In this document: piece after piece, positions 1 to 11,358 of the stretch
How positions within the stretch are numbered: the first letter of the stretch is position 1
Layout: each line of letters opens with the position of its first letter
Source: Prosthecodimorpha staleyi
Lineage (GTDB): Bacteria > Pseudomonadota > Alphaproteobacteria > Rhizobiales > Ancalomicrobiaceae
Reading direction: 5' to 3'
Assembly (NCBI RefSeq): GCF_018729455.1
Contig: NZ_JAHHZF010000007.1
Span: 186,001-250,000 of the forward strand
Length of the DNA: 64,000 nucleotides
Notes under the pieces: model-generated
The model's database searches: none
What the model was told of the DNA's origin: nothing
What the model saw: only the letters and a program-made list of their open reading frames with translations
Position numbers and translations under genes: made by a program

Positions 1-1
1 T

Positions 2-970
2 CTGGCCGAGGCGGAGGGGCTCGCCGATCTGGTCGCGGCCGAGACGGAGGCGCAGCGGCGGCAAGCGATCCGGCAGGCGGGCGGGATGCTGTCGCGGCAG
101 GCGGAGGCCTGGCGGACCCGCATCGTCACGATCCGGGCACTGATCGAAGCCGAGCTCGATTTTCCCGACGAGGACGACGTACCGGGTTCGGTCAGCGATG
201 CGGCCTGGTCCGAGGCGACGATCCTGCTCGGCGAGATCGAAGGCGCGTTGGCGGACGCCGGTCGGGGCGAGCGACTCCGGCGCGGCTACGAAGTGGTGCT
301 GACCGGGCCACCCAATGCCGGCAAGTCGAGCCTGCTCAACGCGCTCGCCGGTCGCGAGGCGGCGATCGTCACCGAGGAGCCGGGCACGACCCGGGACCTG
401 ATCGAGGTCCGGCTCGATCTCGACGGCCTGCCGGTGATCCTGGTCGATTCGGCGGGGCTGCGCGATGCGCCGGGCCGGGTCGAGCAGGAGGGTATCCGGC
501 GCGCGCGCGAACGGGCCGGGGCAGCGGATCTGGTGCTGTGGCTGTCGCCGGCGGATGCGCCCGCCGCGCCGGAACGCCCGGCCTCCGGCGTGCCGCTCCT
601 GGTGCTGCAGACCAAATGCGATCTGGTTCCCGGACGGCCGCAGGACCGGGCGGCGACTGTCGGTCTGGACCTGCCGGTCTCGGCGGCGACCGGGCAGGGG
701 CTCGACCGACTGCGCTCCGAGATCGCCGCGCGGGCCGGCGTGGCGCTCGGGTCCGGCGAGGATCCGCTGATCACACGGGTTCGACATCGCGAGGCCCTGA
801 CCACGGCGGCGGCGGCCCTGCGCCTGGCCGTGCAACGCAGCGACCTGCCCTTGGAACTGCGCGCCGAGGATCTGCGCGCGGCCGGCGACGCGATCGGACG
901 GATCACCGGGCGGGTCGGCGTCGAGGATCTGCTCGACGTGATCTTCGGTCAGTTTTGCATCGGCAAGTGA
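2..970 (+). CDS. mnmE: tRNA modification GTPase MnmE, C-terminal part (5' end outside window)
   Basis: MnmE works with MnmG to install the 5-carboxymethylaminomethyl group on the wobble uridine of certain tRNAs. The frame is open from base 2, so the N-terminal formyl-THF-binding domain is mostly cut off. What remains shows the helical domain, then a G domain with a P-loop (GPPNAGKSS), a TTRD switch and the DSAG motif, and the family-typical C-terminal end FCIGK with its catalytic cysteine. mnmG follows on the same strand after a 221-base gap holding a parS site. Only the left edge makes it partial; no damage is visible. Confidence 0.97.
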   Translation: MAEAEGLADLVAAETEAQRRQAIRQAGGMLSRQAEAWRTRIVTIRALIEAELDFPDEDDVPGSVSDAAWSEATILLGEIEGALADAGRGERLRRGYEVVLTGPPNAGKSSLLNALAGREAAIVTEEPGTTRDLIEVRLDLDGLPVILVDSAGLRDAPGRVEQEGIRRARERAGAADLVLWLSPADAPAAPERPASGVPLLVLQTKCDLVPGRPQDRAATVGLDLPVSAATGQGLDRLRSEIAARAGVALGSGEDPLITRVRHREALTTAAAALRLAVQRSDLPLELRAEDLRAAGDAIGRITGRVGVEDLLDVIFGQFCIGK

Positions 971-991
971 TCATTCCCGATCCGAAACGAA

Positions 992-1007
992 CGTTTCACG
1001 TGAAACA
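992..1007. promoter_or_regulatory. parS: parS site 1 (ParB-binding centromere site)
   Basis: CGTTTCACGTGAAACA matches the near-universal parS consensus TGTTTCACGTGAAACA at 15 of 16 positions and is palindromic apart from its first base. It lies between mnmE and mnmG, about 2.8 kb from parA. This is the only one of the three sites seen here that is outside a reading frame. Confidence 0.9.
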
Positions 1008-1010
1008 CTC

Positions 1011-1035
1011 GATTCGGATCCGAATCGGATCCGAT
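1011..1035. repeat. Nested palindromes next to parS 1
   Basis: A perfect 16-base palindrome, GATTCGGATCCGAATC (1011-1026), is followed without a break by GGATCCGAT, giving an 11-base near-tandem unit (CGGATCCGAAT then CGGATCCGATA). It starts three bases after the parS site. There is no T-run, so a simple intrinsic terminator for mnmE is unlikely. Its role is unknown. Confidence 0.6.
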
Positions 1036-1191
1036 ATGATCGTGACACTTCAACCCGCGTCGCGGATCCGCTATGGGAGGGCCGCGCGGACGCGCCGATC
1101 CTCCTGGCTTCGCGACCGACGCGGCGACCGGGTCTTGCGGCCGGCTGCTTGCGCGTGGCTTGGCGTTGCCCCTGTCCCCCGACCGTTTCCG

Positions 1192-3078
<1,887 letters not shown>

Positions 3079-3112
3079 ACTTGCCTCCCAAGCCAACCGA
3101 TTCGGACGCGAA

Positions 3113-3775
3113 ATGAGCCCGACCCTGCCGGAGACGGATGCGGCGCTGGACGCCGTGATGCCTGTTTCCCGTGAAACACGCGAGCGGCTGGCGGTCTACG
3201 TCGCCCTGCTGACGAAATGGCAGAAGAGCCAGAACCTGGTCGCCCCGGCGACCCTGCCGAAGGTCTGGTCCCGCCACGTGGCGGATTCGCTGCAGGTCCA
3301 TGCGACGCTGCCCGACGTGCTGCGCTGGGCCGATATCGGCTCGGGCGCCGGCTTCCCGGGCCTCGTCACGGCGATCTGTCTGGCGGGGCGGCCGGGGGCA
3401 GTCGTTCATCTGGTCGAGAGCAACAAGGGCAAGGCGGCCTTCCTGCGCACCGTGGCGCGGGAGACCGGCGCGCCCGCGACCGTTCATGCCGACCGCATCG
3501 AAACGGTCCTGCCGAGCCTCGCCGGGGCCGTGGAAGGGCTCTCCGCCCGGGCGCTCGCCCCGCTCGTCGATCTGTGCCGGATGGTCCACCCGCTGATGCG
3601 GCCCGGCGTGCGTGCGCTTTTCCACAAGGGACAAGATTTTGCGTCCGAGCTGGCCGACGCTACTCAATCTTGGGATCTGGACGTGGTAGAACGGCCCAGT
3701 CGGATCGATCCGGCGGGACGACTCATCCTGATCAGCGGGATGTCGCCGAAGCCTCTCTCGGGAGCTGGCCGATGA
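3113..3775 (+). CDS. rsmG: 16S rRNA (guanine527-N7)-methyltransferase RsmG (GidB)
   Basis: SAM-dependent methyltransferase that modifies G527 of 16S rRNA; loss of this enzyme is known to give low-level streptomycin resistance. The 220-residue protein has the SAM-binding loop DIGSGAGFPG (residues 74-83) and the NLVAP segment before it. Residues 18-22 are VSRET, encoded by the second parS site, an arrangement also known in other alphaproteobacterial rsmG genes. The stop codon overlaps the parA start as ATGA, implying translational coupling. The ATG at 3113 is preferred over an earlier in-frame start at 3041, which would lie inside mnmG. Confidence 0.96.
   Translation: MSPTLPETDAALDAVMPVSRETRERLAVYVALLTKWQKSQNLVAPATLPKVWSRHVADSLQVHATLPDVLRWADIGSGAGFPGLVTAICLAGRPGAVVHLVESNKGKAAFLRTVARETGAPATVHADRIETVLPSLAGAVEGLSARALAPLVDLCRMVHPLMRPGVRALFHKGQDFASELADATQSWDLDVVERPSRIDPAGRLILISGMSPKPLSGAGR
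3163..3178. promoter_or_regulatory. parS: parS site 2, inside rsmG
   Basis: TGTTTCCCGTGAAACA differs from the parS consensus at one position near the centre (A to C). It is read in the rsmG frame as V-S-R-E-T. It lies about 0.6 kb upstream of parA. Confidence 0.85.
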
Positions 3776-4593
3776 CCATGTTGACGAAATCTCCCCGCGT
3801 CCTCGCGCTCGCCAACCAGAAGGGCGGCGTCGGCAAGACGACGACCGCGATCAATCTCGGCACCGCCCTGGCGGCGATCGGCGAGAATGTGCTGATCGTC
3901 GATCTCGATCCGCAGGGCAACGCGTCGACCGGTCTCGGCATCGACCGGCGCAGCCGCAAGCGCTCGACCTATGACGTGCTGGTCGGGGAGGCCGGGCTTG
4001 GCGACGTGGTCGTCGAGACGGCCGTGCCGCGGCTCTGGGTGGCGCCCTCGACGCTCGACCTGCTCGGCGTCGAGCTGGAAATCGCCGCCTCGTCCAACCG
4101 CGCCTTCCGCCTGCGCGAGGCCATCGCCCGCTACGCGGCCTCGGTCGAGGCCGTGCCGCAGTTCAGCTACGTGCTGGTCGATTGCCCGCCCTCGCTGAAC
4201 CTTCTGACCATCAACGCCATGTCGGCCTCGCATTCGGTGCTGGTGCCGCTGCAGTGCGAGTTCTTCGCGCTGGAAGGCCTGTCGCAGCTCTTGAGCACGG
4301 TCGAGCAGGTCAAGACCTCGCTCAATCCGGAGCTGACCATCCACGGCATCGTGCTGACCATGTTCGATGCGCGCAACAATCTCTCCGGCCAGGTCGTCGC
4401 CGACGTGCGCCAGCATATGGGCGAGACGGTCTACGAGACGGTGATCCCGCGCAATGTGCGCGTCTCCGAGGCGCCGTCCTACGGCAAGCCGGCGCTGCTC
4501 TACGACCTCAAATGCACCGGCAGCCAGGCCTATCTGCGGCTGGCCTCCGAGATCATCCAGCGCGAACGGCGCCTGCGCGCCGAAGCGGCCTGA
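3772..4593 (+). CDS. parA: Chromosome partitioning ATPase ParA
   Basis: Walker-type ATPase that binds DNA non-specifically when ATP-loaded and pulls ParB-parS complexes apart during segregation. The 273-residue protein has the deviant Walker A motif QKGGVGKTT (residues 16-24), the DLDPQGNAS segment and Walker B-like VLVDCPPSL. Translation may begin at 3772 (overlapping the rsmG stop) or at the second ATG, 3778. parB follows after 34 bases, so rsmG-parA-parB form one transcription unit. Confidence 0.97.
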   Translation: MTMLTKSPRVLALANQKGGVGKTTTAINLGTALAAIGENVLIVDLDPQGNASTGLGIDRRSRKRSTYDVLVGEAGLGDVVVETAVPRLWVAPSTLDLLGVELEIAASSNRAFRLREAIARYAASVEAVPQFSYVLVDCPPSLNLLTINAMSASHSVLVPLQCEFFALEGLSQLLSTVEQVKTSLNPELTIHGIVLTMFDARNNLSGQVVADVRQHMGETVYETVIPRNVRVSEAPSYGKPALLYDLKCTGSQAYLRLASEIIQRERRLRAEAA

Positions 4594-4627
4594 CGGCGGA
4601 ATTCGAACCGGGCTGCGGAGACGGACC

Positions 4628-5500
4628 ATGGCGGAAGAAAAGCGGCGGCTCGGGCGTGGCCTCGCGGCCCTGTTGGGCGACATCGCGGAGCCGGATGCGG
4701 CGCCGGTCGAGCGCAGCGGTTCGCGGCGAGTGCCGATCGAGTTCGTGCGCCCCAACCCGCGCAACCCGCGCCGTTCCTTCGCCGAGGCCGAACTGGCCGA
4801 TCTCGCCGTCTCGGTCCGGGAGAAGGGTATCGTCCAGCCGATCCTGGTGCGCCCGGTCAAGGCGCAGGCCAATGCCTTCGAGATCATCGCCGGCGAGCGG
4901 CGCTGGCGGGCGGCGCAGAAGGCCGGCCTGCACGAAGTGCCGGTGATCGTTCAGGACGTCACCGACAAGGAGGCGCTCGAACTCGCCATCATCGAGAACG
5001 TCCAACGCGCCGACCTGAATGCCATTGAGGAGGCCTTCGGCTACGAGCAGCTGATCGCCGAATTCGGCTATACGCAGCAGGATCTCGGCCAGGTGATCGG
5101 CAAGAGCCGCAGCCATGTCGCCAACACCCTGCGGCTCCTGAAGCTGCCGGAATCGGTCAAGGATCACCTGCGCGAGGGGCGTCTCACCGCCGGTCATGCG
5201 CGCGCGCTGGTGAGCGCCGAAGACCCGGCCGGGCTGGCCGATCGGATCGTCGCCAAGGGCCTGACCGTGCGCGACGCCGAGGCACTCGCCCAGTCGCCCA
5301 AGCTGCCCGAGGCTCCCGAGCAGAAGGGCCTGAAGCCGGGCAAGGATCCTGACACCCTGATGCTGGAAAAGACCCTGACGGATCTGCTCGGCGTGCCGGT
5401 GGCGATCGACCACAAGGACAACGGCACGGGCTCGCTGAAGATCAAGTATCGCTCGCTCGAGCAGCTCGACGAAGTCTGCCGGCGGCTGAAGAACGGCTGA
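4628..5500 (+). CDS. parB: Chromosome partitioning protein ParB
   Basis: CTP-dependent DNA clamp that loads at parS and spreads to neighbouring DNA. The 290-residue protein has the ParA-activating N-terminus (RRLGRGLAALLGD), the CTP-binding box GERRWRA (residues 89-95), a helix-turn-helix around residues 149-172 that reads the parS palindrome, and a C-terminal dimerisation domain ending in a leucine-rich segment. Its three candidate binding sites lie within 4 kb on either side. The start at 4628 follows a short spacer after parA. Confidence 0.97.
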   Translation: MAEEKRRLGRGLAALLGDIAEPDAAPVERSGSRRVPIEFVRPNPRNPRRSFAEAELADLAVSVREKGIVQPILVRPVKAQANAFEIIAGERRWRAAQKAGLHEVPVIVQDVTDKEALELAIIENVQRADLNAIEEAFGYEQLIAEFGYTQQDLGQVIGKSRSHVANTLRLLKLPESVKDHLREGRLTAGHARALVSAEDPAGLADRIVAKGLTVRDAEALAQSPKLPEAPEQKGLKPGKDPDTLMLEKTLTDLLGVPVAIDHKDNGTGSLKIKYRSLEQLDEVCRRLKNG

Positions 5501-5677
5501 TCCGGCCCGGCGTCTATCGGCGCCGCGGGCCGGCGTCGGCCAGGGCGCCATGGCCTGGGCGGAGCGACAGGGTCGTCGCATCGGCTCCGAGGCCCCCTTG
5601 ATCTCACCGGACGATCGGGCAGGGTGGGGCGGGATATCCCGCGGGAGCCGGCTGGCTCGGACGCGAAGGGGAGGCCG

Positions 5678-5938
5678 ATGGATCATCGCCAACAAGAGGA
5701 AGCCAGGCGCCGACGCGAGGCCGAGGCGGCCCTGAAGCGTGTCTCACGTGAAACTGAGACCGTCGGTGAGAGCGCCATCGGGGCGGCGGCGGATCGGCTG
5801 AAGGGCCATTTCGCCGGATCCGACGCACCCGCCGAAGACCGCGTCGAGGTCTGGGGCCGGCGGATCGGGCGCGGCCTTGCGGTCGTGGCCTTCGTGGTGC
5901 TTCTCATTCACCTCGTCCGTACCTATGTGATGTCGTGA
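5678..5938 (+). CDS. Small single-pass membrane protein of unknown function, carries a parS-like site
   Basis: An 86-residue protein not assigned to a family. Residues 1-25 are strongly charged (Arg/Glu rich, probably helical), residues 22-26 are VSRET, and residues 65-84 form one hydrophobic segment near the C-terminus, so most of the protein should face the cytoplasm. A GGGGAGG ribosome-binding site lies five bases before the ATG, which fixes the start. It follows parB by 177 bases on the same strand and ends just before the DUF4893 gene. Conservation next to parB could mean a link to segregation, but this is inference; the peptide VSRET may exist only because parS must be kept in the DNA. 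Confidence 0.75.
   Translation: MDHRQQEEARRRREAEAALKRVSRETETVGESAIGAAADRLKGHFAGSDAPAEDRVEVWGRRIGRGLAVVAFVVLLIHLVRTYVMS
5740..5755. promoter_or_regulatory. parS: Putative parS site 3, inside the small membrane protein gene
   Basis: TGTCTCACGTGAAACT matches the parS consensus at 14 of 16 positions, with the central TCACGTGA intact. Like site 2 it is read in frame as V-S-R-E-T. The two mismatches make it the weakest of the three. Confidence 0.65.
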
Positions 5939-5958
5939 TCTTTTCGACGGGGAGAACC

Positions 5959-6549
5959 ATGCGCCGTCTTGTCATTGCCAGCCTGTTCGCGCTCCTGCCA
6001 TGGGCTTCCGCGCTCGCCTATGACGGCTTTCCGGCGCAGCTGACCGAGGCCGATCGCGCGAGGCTCGACCGCTTCGACGCGGTACGCGCGGAGGCGATCC
6101 GGGATGCCGAGCGTGGCGAGGCAGCCGATCGTGCGGTTCTCGCCAAGGTGCTGGAGGGCGATGCGGGGCCGATCGGGATCGAGACCTTGCCGGGGCGTTG
6201 GCGCTGCCGGACCGCCAAGATCGGCGCCCAGGGCGATCTGTTGCCGCTCGTCATCTATCCGGATTTCGAATGCCGCATCACGGCGCTGCCGGGCGGCGGG
6301 CTCAAATTCGAGAAGACCACCGGGTCGCAGCGGACCTCGGGGACGCTCTACCCGTTCGATCGGAACCGGCTCGGCTATGCCGGCTCGTCCTGGTACGGCT
6401 ACGAGAAGGGGCCGAAGCCCTACGGAACCGATCCGGATCGCGACGAGGTCGGCGTGCTGGTGCGGGTCTCGGCGACCCGGCTGCGGCTGGAACTGCCGGC
6501 GCCGAGATTGGAATCCCTGTTCGACATCATCGAGTTGAGGCGCCGATGA
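5959..6549 (+). CDS. DUF4893 domain-containing exported protein
   Basis: A 196-residue protein with a signal peptide (residues 1 to about 22, ending near ALA). The remainder fits the DUF4893 family, which I recognise by the N-terminal LTEADRARLDRF pattern and the paired segments GRWRCRT and PDFECRI with conserved cysteines. The function of the family is not known. A GGGGAGA ribosome-binding site precedes the ATG at 5959. The stop codon overlaps the start of the zincin gene as ATGA, so the two are probably co-translated. Confidence 0.85.
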   Translation: MRRLVIASLFALLPWASALAYDGFPAQLTEADRARLDRFDAVRAEAIRDAERGEAADRAVLAKVLEGDAGPIGIETLPGRWRCRTAKIGAQGDLLPLVIYPDFECRITALPGGGLKFEKTTGSQRTSGTLYPFDRNRLGYAGSSWYGYEKGPKPYGTDPDRDEVGVLVRVSATRLRLELPAPRLESLFDIIELRRR

Positions 6550-6962
6550 GCCTTTCCGAATGGCTGCAGCGGACGGCGCCGTCGCTGGAGGATTTCGAGG
6601 TGCTCGCACGCCAGGCCTATGACGGCCTGCCGGCCGAGTTCCGCGACCTGACCGGCGACATCCTGATCCGCATCGCCGATTTTCCCGACGACGAGGCGCT
6701 CGACGCGCTCGATCTGGAATCGCCCTTCGACCTGCTCGGCCTGTTCCAGGGCGTCGGCCTCGCGCAAGGATCGTCGACGCCCTTCACCGGCCAGCTGCCG
6801 AACCAGGTCTGGCTCTACCGCCGCCCGATCCTCGACTATTGGGCCGAGCACGACGAGACGCTCGGGCATATCGTCGCGCATGTGCTGATCCACGAGATCG
6901 GCCATCACTTCGGCCTCTCCGACGACGACATGGAGGCGATCGAGGAGAGCGTGGCGGGGTAG
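6546..6962 (+). CDS. Minimal zincin (DUF1025/PF06262-type metallopeptidase-like protein)
   Basis: A 138-residue cytoplasmic protein with an extended zinc-protease signature HEIGHHFGLSDD (H116, E117, H120, G123, D126), that is HExxHxxGxxD. The length and the acidic N-terminal half fit the minimal zincin family, whose members are often annotated as metallopeptidase family proteins; their substrates are not established. It overlaps the DUF4893 gene by four bases and is last in that unit. Confidence 0.88.
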   Translation: MSLSEWLQRTAPSLEDFEVLARQAYDGLPAEFRDLTGDILIRIADFPDDEALDALDLESPFDLLGLFQGVGLAQGSSTPFTGQLPNQVWLYRRPILDYWAEHDETLGHIVAHVLIHEIGHHFGLSDDDMEAIEESVAG

Positions 6963-7279
6963 CGCGCGGGCGGGCGCTCGGGGCGGGGCTCGCGATCGCG
7001 ATGCCCCGGGCGCTGACTTGGCGGATTTCGGTCGGGGCGTCAGTTCTCAGGCCGCGGTTGCCGAGGCGATCCCGGTCCGCTCCGTGCAGATGCAGGTGCC
7101 GGTGATTTCGGGATGGTTCGGTCCGGTGTTCCGGACCCCGGCTGCGGCAGGGCCTCTGCGGGAGTCCTGGACGGGCGTTTCGGGTGGCCGGTATTCTGGT
7201 CGGACCGACCCTCAAGACGCCGTCCAGGGCCTTCCTACGCGGTCGATCGTTGCTGATCCGAAACGAAAGAGTTTCCCGC
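6963..7279. other. Intergenic region between convergent genes, hairpins only
   Basis: No gene is supported in these 317 bases. They hold two short perfect inverted repeats: GGTCCGG-tgtt-CCGGACC at 7120-7137 and GGTCGG-A-CCGACC at 7198-7210. A weaker GAAAC/GTTTC hairpin lies just beyond the yggS stop. None has a clear T-run, but they may end transcription from both sides. Confidence 0.5.
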
Positions 7280-7972
7280 TCAGGCGGTCGTTGTCTCAGG
7301 AGTCTCGCCATAGTCGCGGTGGCCGAAGATGGCGCTGCCGACGCGGACATGGGTCGCGCCGAGGCCGATGGCGGTCTCGAAATCGGACGACATGCCCATC
7401 GACAGGAGCGGCAGCCCCATCTCTTGCCCGAGCTTGGCGAGCAGCGCGAAATGCGGGCCGGGCGCATCCTCCGCCGGGGGGATGCACATCAGGCCGGCGA
7501 TCGCCAGGCCGTGCTGGCTGCTGCAGCGCTCGACAAAGGCGGCGGTCTCGCGCGGGTCGATGCCGGCCTTCTGCGGCTCGAGGCCGGTATTGACCTGGAC
7601 GAGCAGTTTCGGCGTGCGCCCCTGCCGGCGCATCTCGGCGGCCAGCGCCTCGGCGATGCGGTCGCGGTCGACGGTGTGGATCACGTCGAACAGCTCGACC
7701 GCCTCGCGTGCCTTGTTGGACTGCAGCGGGCCGATCAGATGCAGCTCGAGGTCCGGCGTCGCCGCCTTGAGCCCCGGCCATTTCGCCTTGGCCTCCTGGA
7801 CGCGGTTCTCGCCGAAGACGCGCTGACCGGCGGCGATCACCGGGGCGATCTCCTCGGCCGGGAAGGTTTTGGAGACGGCGACCAGCGTCACCGCGCCTTC
7901 CGGCCGGCCGGTGGCGCGTTCGGCCCGGCGGATGCGATGGCGGATTTCGGCGAGACGGTCGGCGGCGCTCAT
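7280..7972 (-). CDS. YggS family pyridoxal-phosphate homeostasis protein
   Basis: A 230-residue PLP-binding protein of the YggS/PROSC family, which keeps free PLP at safe levels and has no known catalytic activity. The lysine that binds PLP is K35 in VAVSKTFPAE. The family motifs FGENRVQE, HLIGPLQSNK and the C-terminal MSSDFETAIGLGATHVRVGSAIFG are present. It is transcribed away from leuS across a 203-base region that must hold both promoters. Confidence 0.96.
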   Translation of the reverse strand: MSAADRLAEIRHRIRRAERATGRPEGAVTLVAVSKTFPAEEIAPVIAAGQRVFGENRVQEAKAKWPGLKAATPDLELHLIGPLQSNKAREAVELFDVIHTVDRDRIAEALAAEMRRQGRTPKLLVQVNTGLEPQKAGIDPRETAAFVERCSSQHGLAIAGLMCIPPAEDAPGPHFALLAKLGQEMGLPLLSMGMSSDFETAIGLGATHVRVGSAIFGHRDYGETPETTTA

Positions 7973-8175
7973 CCAGTCCTCGGCGGTCGATGGCAGGAAT
8001 TCGGCCCGGCATAGCAGAAGCGCGGGCGCGACGCGACGTTCTCGGTGTTGACCTCACCGGGTCTTTCTGGTGAAGGTCGCGCCTCCCCCCTCGCGCGCGC
8101 GTCGCGCGGGGTCTCTCGACTTGATCCCGCGCCGTCCCCGCGCGGGCCCCAGGCGTCCAGGACTTCGAAAAACCC

Positions 8176-10809
8176 ATGGCCAGCGAGCGCTACAATCCCC
8201 GCGAAGCGGAACCGAAATGGCAGAAGGCGTGGGACGCCGCCGAGGTGTTCCGCACCCGCAACGAGGACCCGCGGCCGCGCTACTACGTGCTTGAGATGTT
8301 CCCCTATCCGTCGGGACGCATCCACATGGGTCACGTGCGCAACTACACGATGGGCGACGTGGTCGCGCGCTACAAGCGCGCCCGCGGCTTCAACGTGCTG
8401 CATCCGATGGGCTGGGACGCCTTTGGCCTGCCGGCCGAGAATGCGGCCATGCAGAACAAGGTCCATCCGGCCAAGTGGACCTACGAGAATATCGCCACCA
8501 TGCGGGCGCAGCTGAAGTCGATGGGCCTGTCGCTCGACTGGGCGCGCGAGATCGCGACCTGCTCGCCGGAATACTACCGTCACCAGCAGAAGATGTTCAT
8601 CGACTTCTTCGAGGCCGGGCTGGTCTATCGGCGCAAGTCGAAGGTCAACTGGGACCCGGTCGACATGACCGTGCTGGCCAACGAGCAGGTCGTCGACGGG
8701 CGCGGCTGGCGCTCGGGCGCGCTGGTTGAGCAGCGCGAACTGGAGCAGTGGAACTTCCGCATCACCGCCTATTCGGAGGAGCTGCTGTCGGCCCTGGACG
8801 GGCTCGATCGCTGGCCCGACAAGGTGCGGCTGATGCAGCGCAACTGGATCGGCAAGTCGGAGGGCGCGCGCGTCCGCTTCGAATTCGCCGCCCCGGCGCC
8901 GAACGGCGACCGCACGCTGGAGATCTTCACCACCCGGCCCGACACCCTGTTCGGCGCCTCCTTCATGGCGATCGCGCCGGATCATCCGGTTGCGCGGGCC
9001 TGTGGGGCGGCGGATCCGGATCTGGCCGCCTTCCAGGAGAAGTGCCGCCAGATGGGCACCTCCGTGGCGGTGCTGGAGACGGCCGAGAAGGAGGGCTACG
9101 ACACCGGTCTGCGCGTGAAGCATCCCTTCCTGCCCGGCGTCGAGCTGAAGGTCTTCGTCGCCAACTTCATCCTGATGGACTACGGCACCGGCGCCATCTT
9201 CGGCTGTCCGGCGCACGACCAGCGCGACCTCGACTTTGCCCGCAAATACGGCCTGTCGGTCACGCCCGTGGTGCTGCCGCCGGGTGCCGATCCGGCCGTC
9301 TTCACGGTCGGCGACATCGCCTATGACGGGGAGGGCACGCTCTACAATTCCGGCTTCCTGGACGGGATGTCGATCGAGGCCGCCAAGGACGCGGTCGCCG
9401 GCCGGCTGGAGACGACGGAGGTCGACGGCGCCCCGCAGGGCACGAGGCAGGTGAATTTCCGCCTGCGCGACTGGCTGATCTCGCGCCAGCGCTACTGGGG
9501 CTGCCCGATCCCGATGGTCCATTGCGAGGCCTGCGGGGTGGTGCCGGTGCCGGCGGCCGAGCTGCCCGTGAAACTGCCCGACGACGCCACCTTCGACCGG
9601 CCCGGCAACCCGCTCGATCATCATCCGACCTGGAAGCATGTCGGCTGTCCGTCCTGCGGCCGGCCGGCGCGGCGCGAGACCGACACCATGGATACCTTCG
9701 TGGATTCGTCCTGGTATTTCGCGCGCTTCACCGATCCGTGGAACGAGACGGCGCCGACCACCCGTTCGGCGGTCGATGCCTGGCTGCCGGTCGACCAGTA
9801 TATCGGCGGCATCGAGCACGCGATCCTGCACCTGCTCTACTCGCGCTTCTTCACCCGCGCCATGAAGGCGACCGGCCATGCCGGCCTGGACGAGCCCTTC
9901 GCGGGCCTGTTCACGCAGGGCATGGTGGTGCACGAGACCTACAAGGGTCCGGACGGCTGGGTCTCGCCGGCCGAGATCGAGATCACCGAGCTCGACGGCA
10001 AGCGCACCGCCAGGATGAAAGATGGCGGCGCGACGGTCGAGATCGGCGGCATCGAGAAGATGTCGAAGTCGAAGAAGAACACCGTCGACCCGACCGAGAT
10101 CATCGGCGGCTGGGGCGCCGATACGGCGCGCTGGTTCATGCTTTCCGACAGCCCGCCGGAGCGCGACGTGATCTGGACCGAGGCCGGTGCGGAAGGCGCG
10201 CATCGCTTCGTCCAGCGCATCTGGCGCATGGTCGGCGACGCGCTGCCCTTCGTCTCCGGCCCGGCGCCGGCGCGTCCGGCCGAGATCTCGGCGGCGGCGA
10301 CGGCGTTGCGCAAGGCGGCCCACAAGGTGCTGGCGGCAGTCGAGGACGACATCGAGAAGCTCGCCTTCAACCGCGCCGTGGCACGCATCTACGAACTGGC
10401 CAACACGCTGCAGAAGGCGGTCCTGGATGCCAGGGCGGCCGAGGGCGCGGCGGCGGATGCGGGCCTCGCGGCGGCGCTGCACGAGGCCTTCGACATCCTG
10501 GTGCGCATCATTGCGCCGATGATGCCGCATCTGGCCGAGGAATGCTGGCAGGTCATGGGGCGCGACGGCCTGCTCGCGACCTCCGACTGGCCGGTCGCCG
10601 ACCGCGCGCTGATTGTGGACGACACCATCGTGCTGCCGATCCAGATCAATGGTAAGAAGCGTGCGGAGTTGACGATCGGCCGTGATGCGAGCGAGGCTGA
10701 GGTGACCGCGGCGACGCTCGCGCTCGAGGCGGTCGTCAAGGCGCTCGACGGCAAGGCGCCGCGCAAGGTGATCGTCGTGCCGCAAAGGATCGTGAATGTC
10801 GTTGCGTGA
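8176..10809 (+). CDS. leuS: Leucyl-tRNA synthetase
   Basis: Class Ia aminoacyl-tRNA synthetase charging tRNA-Leu. The 877-residue protein has the HIGH-type motif HMGH (residues 50-53), the CP1 editing domain in the middle, the tRNA-binding [14 protein letters not shown] region, and KMSKS in the context [10 protein letters not shown] at about residue 630. Length and domain order are normal. The last 14 bases overlap lptE, and holA follows, so the three form one unit. Confidence 0.98.
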   Translation: MASERYNPREAEPKWQKAWDAAEVFRTRNEDPRPRYYVLEMFPYPSGRIHMGHVRNYTMGDVVARYKRARGFNVLHPMGWDAFGLPAENAAMQNKVHPAKWTYENIATMRAQLKSMGLSLDWAREIATCSPEYYRHQQKMFIDFFEAGLVYRRKSKVNWDPVDMTVLANEQVVDGRGWRSGALVEQRELEQWNFRITAYSEELLSALDGLDRWPDKVRLMQRNWIGKSEGARVRFEFAAPAPNGDRTLEIFTTRPDTLFGASFMAIAPDHPVARACGAADPDLAAFQEKCRQMGTSVAVLETAEKEGYDTGLRVKHPFLPGVELKVFVANFILMDYGTGAIFGCPAHDQRDLDFARKYGLSVTPVVLPPGADPAVFTVGDIAYDGEGTLYNSGFLDGMSIEAAKDAVAGRLETTEVDGAPQGTRQVNFRLRDWLISRQRYWGCPIPMVHCEACGVVPVPAAELPVKLPDDATFDRPGNPLDHHPTWKHVGCPSCGRPARRETDTMDTFVDSSWYFARFTDPWNETAPTTRSAVDAWLPVDQYIGGIEHAILHLLYSRFFTRAMKATGHAGLDEPFAGLFTQGMVVHETYKGPDGWVSPAEIEITELDGKRTARMKDGGATVEIGGIEKMSKSKKNTVDPTEIIGGWGADTARWFMLSDSPPERDVIWTEAGAEGAHRFVQRIWRMVGDALPFVSGPAPARPAEISAAATALRKAAHKVLAAVEDDIEKLAFNRAVARIYELANTLQKAVLDARAAEGAAADAGLAAALHEAFDILVRIIAPMMPHLAEECWQVMGRDGLLATSDWPVADRALIVDDTIVLPIQINGKKRAELTIGRDASEAEVTAATLALEAVVKALDGKAPRKVIVVPQRIVNVVA

Positions 10810-11344
10810 TCCGATCGACCGTCGCCGCGTGCTGACGCGGGCGCTGGGCCTTCTGGGGCTCGGCGCCGCTGTGCCGCTGCTGGCCGCCTGTTCCAACGTG
10901 CGGCCGCTCTATGGTTCGCTCGACGGCACCGGCGGTCCGGCGGCCAAGATGACCCATATTGACCTCGCGCTGGCCGACAGCCGGGTCAGCCAACGCGTCC
11001 GAAACGAGCTGATCTTCGCCTTCTACGGCGGCGGCGAGCCGGAGAAGCCGGCCTACCGGCTCAACCTGCGCATCACCGATTCCTCCCTGCCGCTCGGCAT
11101 CGAGCGGCTGGAGACGACGCCCTCGGCCTATCTGGTGCAGCTCAATGCCAGCTTCGTGCTGGTCGACATGGCGAGCGACAAGACCATCCTGACCGGCACC
11201 AGCTTCGCCAACGTCTCCTACGACTTCTCGCAGCAGCGCTTCGCCAATGTGCGCGCCCAGCGCGATGCCGAGAACCGCGCCGCCAACCAGATCGCGGTCG
11301 ACATCCGCACCAAGATCGCGGCCTATTTCGCGACCCACGGCTGA
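10796..11344 (+). CDS. lptE: LPS assembly lipoprotein LptE
   Basis: Outer-membrane lipoprotein that plugs the LptD barrel during lipopolysaccharide export. The 182-residue product has an N-terminal signal with lipobox LLAAC (lipidated C32 after cleavage) followed by NVRPLYG, a typical start of mature alphaproteobacterial LptE, then a beta-rich body. It overlaps the end of leuS by 14 bases and precedes holA by 14 bases. The gene pair lptE-holA next to leuS is conserved in many proteobacteria. lptC, lptA and lptB lie about 45 kb away in this window. Confidence 0.93.
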   Translation: MSLRDPIDRRRVLTRALGLLGLGAAVPLLAACSNVRPLYGSLDGTGGPAAKMTHIDLALADSRVSQRVRNELIFAFYGGGEPEKPAYRLNLRITDSSLPLGIERLETTPSAYLVQLNASFVLVDMASDKTILTGTSFANVSYDFSQQRFANVRAQRDAENRAANQIAVDIRTKIAAYFATHG

Positions 11345-11358
11345 TCGGGCGGCCCGGT

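Noticed and set aside
981-996. Shared word GATCCGAAACGAA before parS 1 and again near 7255
   Set aside because: Only two copies of 13 bases, without common structure or position; may be chance.
7969-10896. Very long open frame on the minus strand opposite leuS
   Set aside because: High GC leaves long antisense frames open. The predicted product is His/Arg/Asp-rich with no domain, while the plus strand codes a perfect LeuRS. The same applies opposite dnaE2, ftsK, acs and rpsA.
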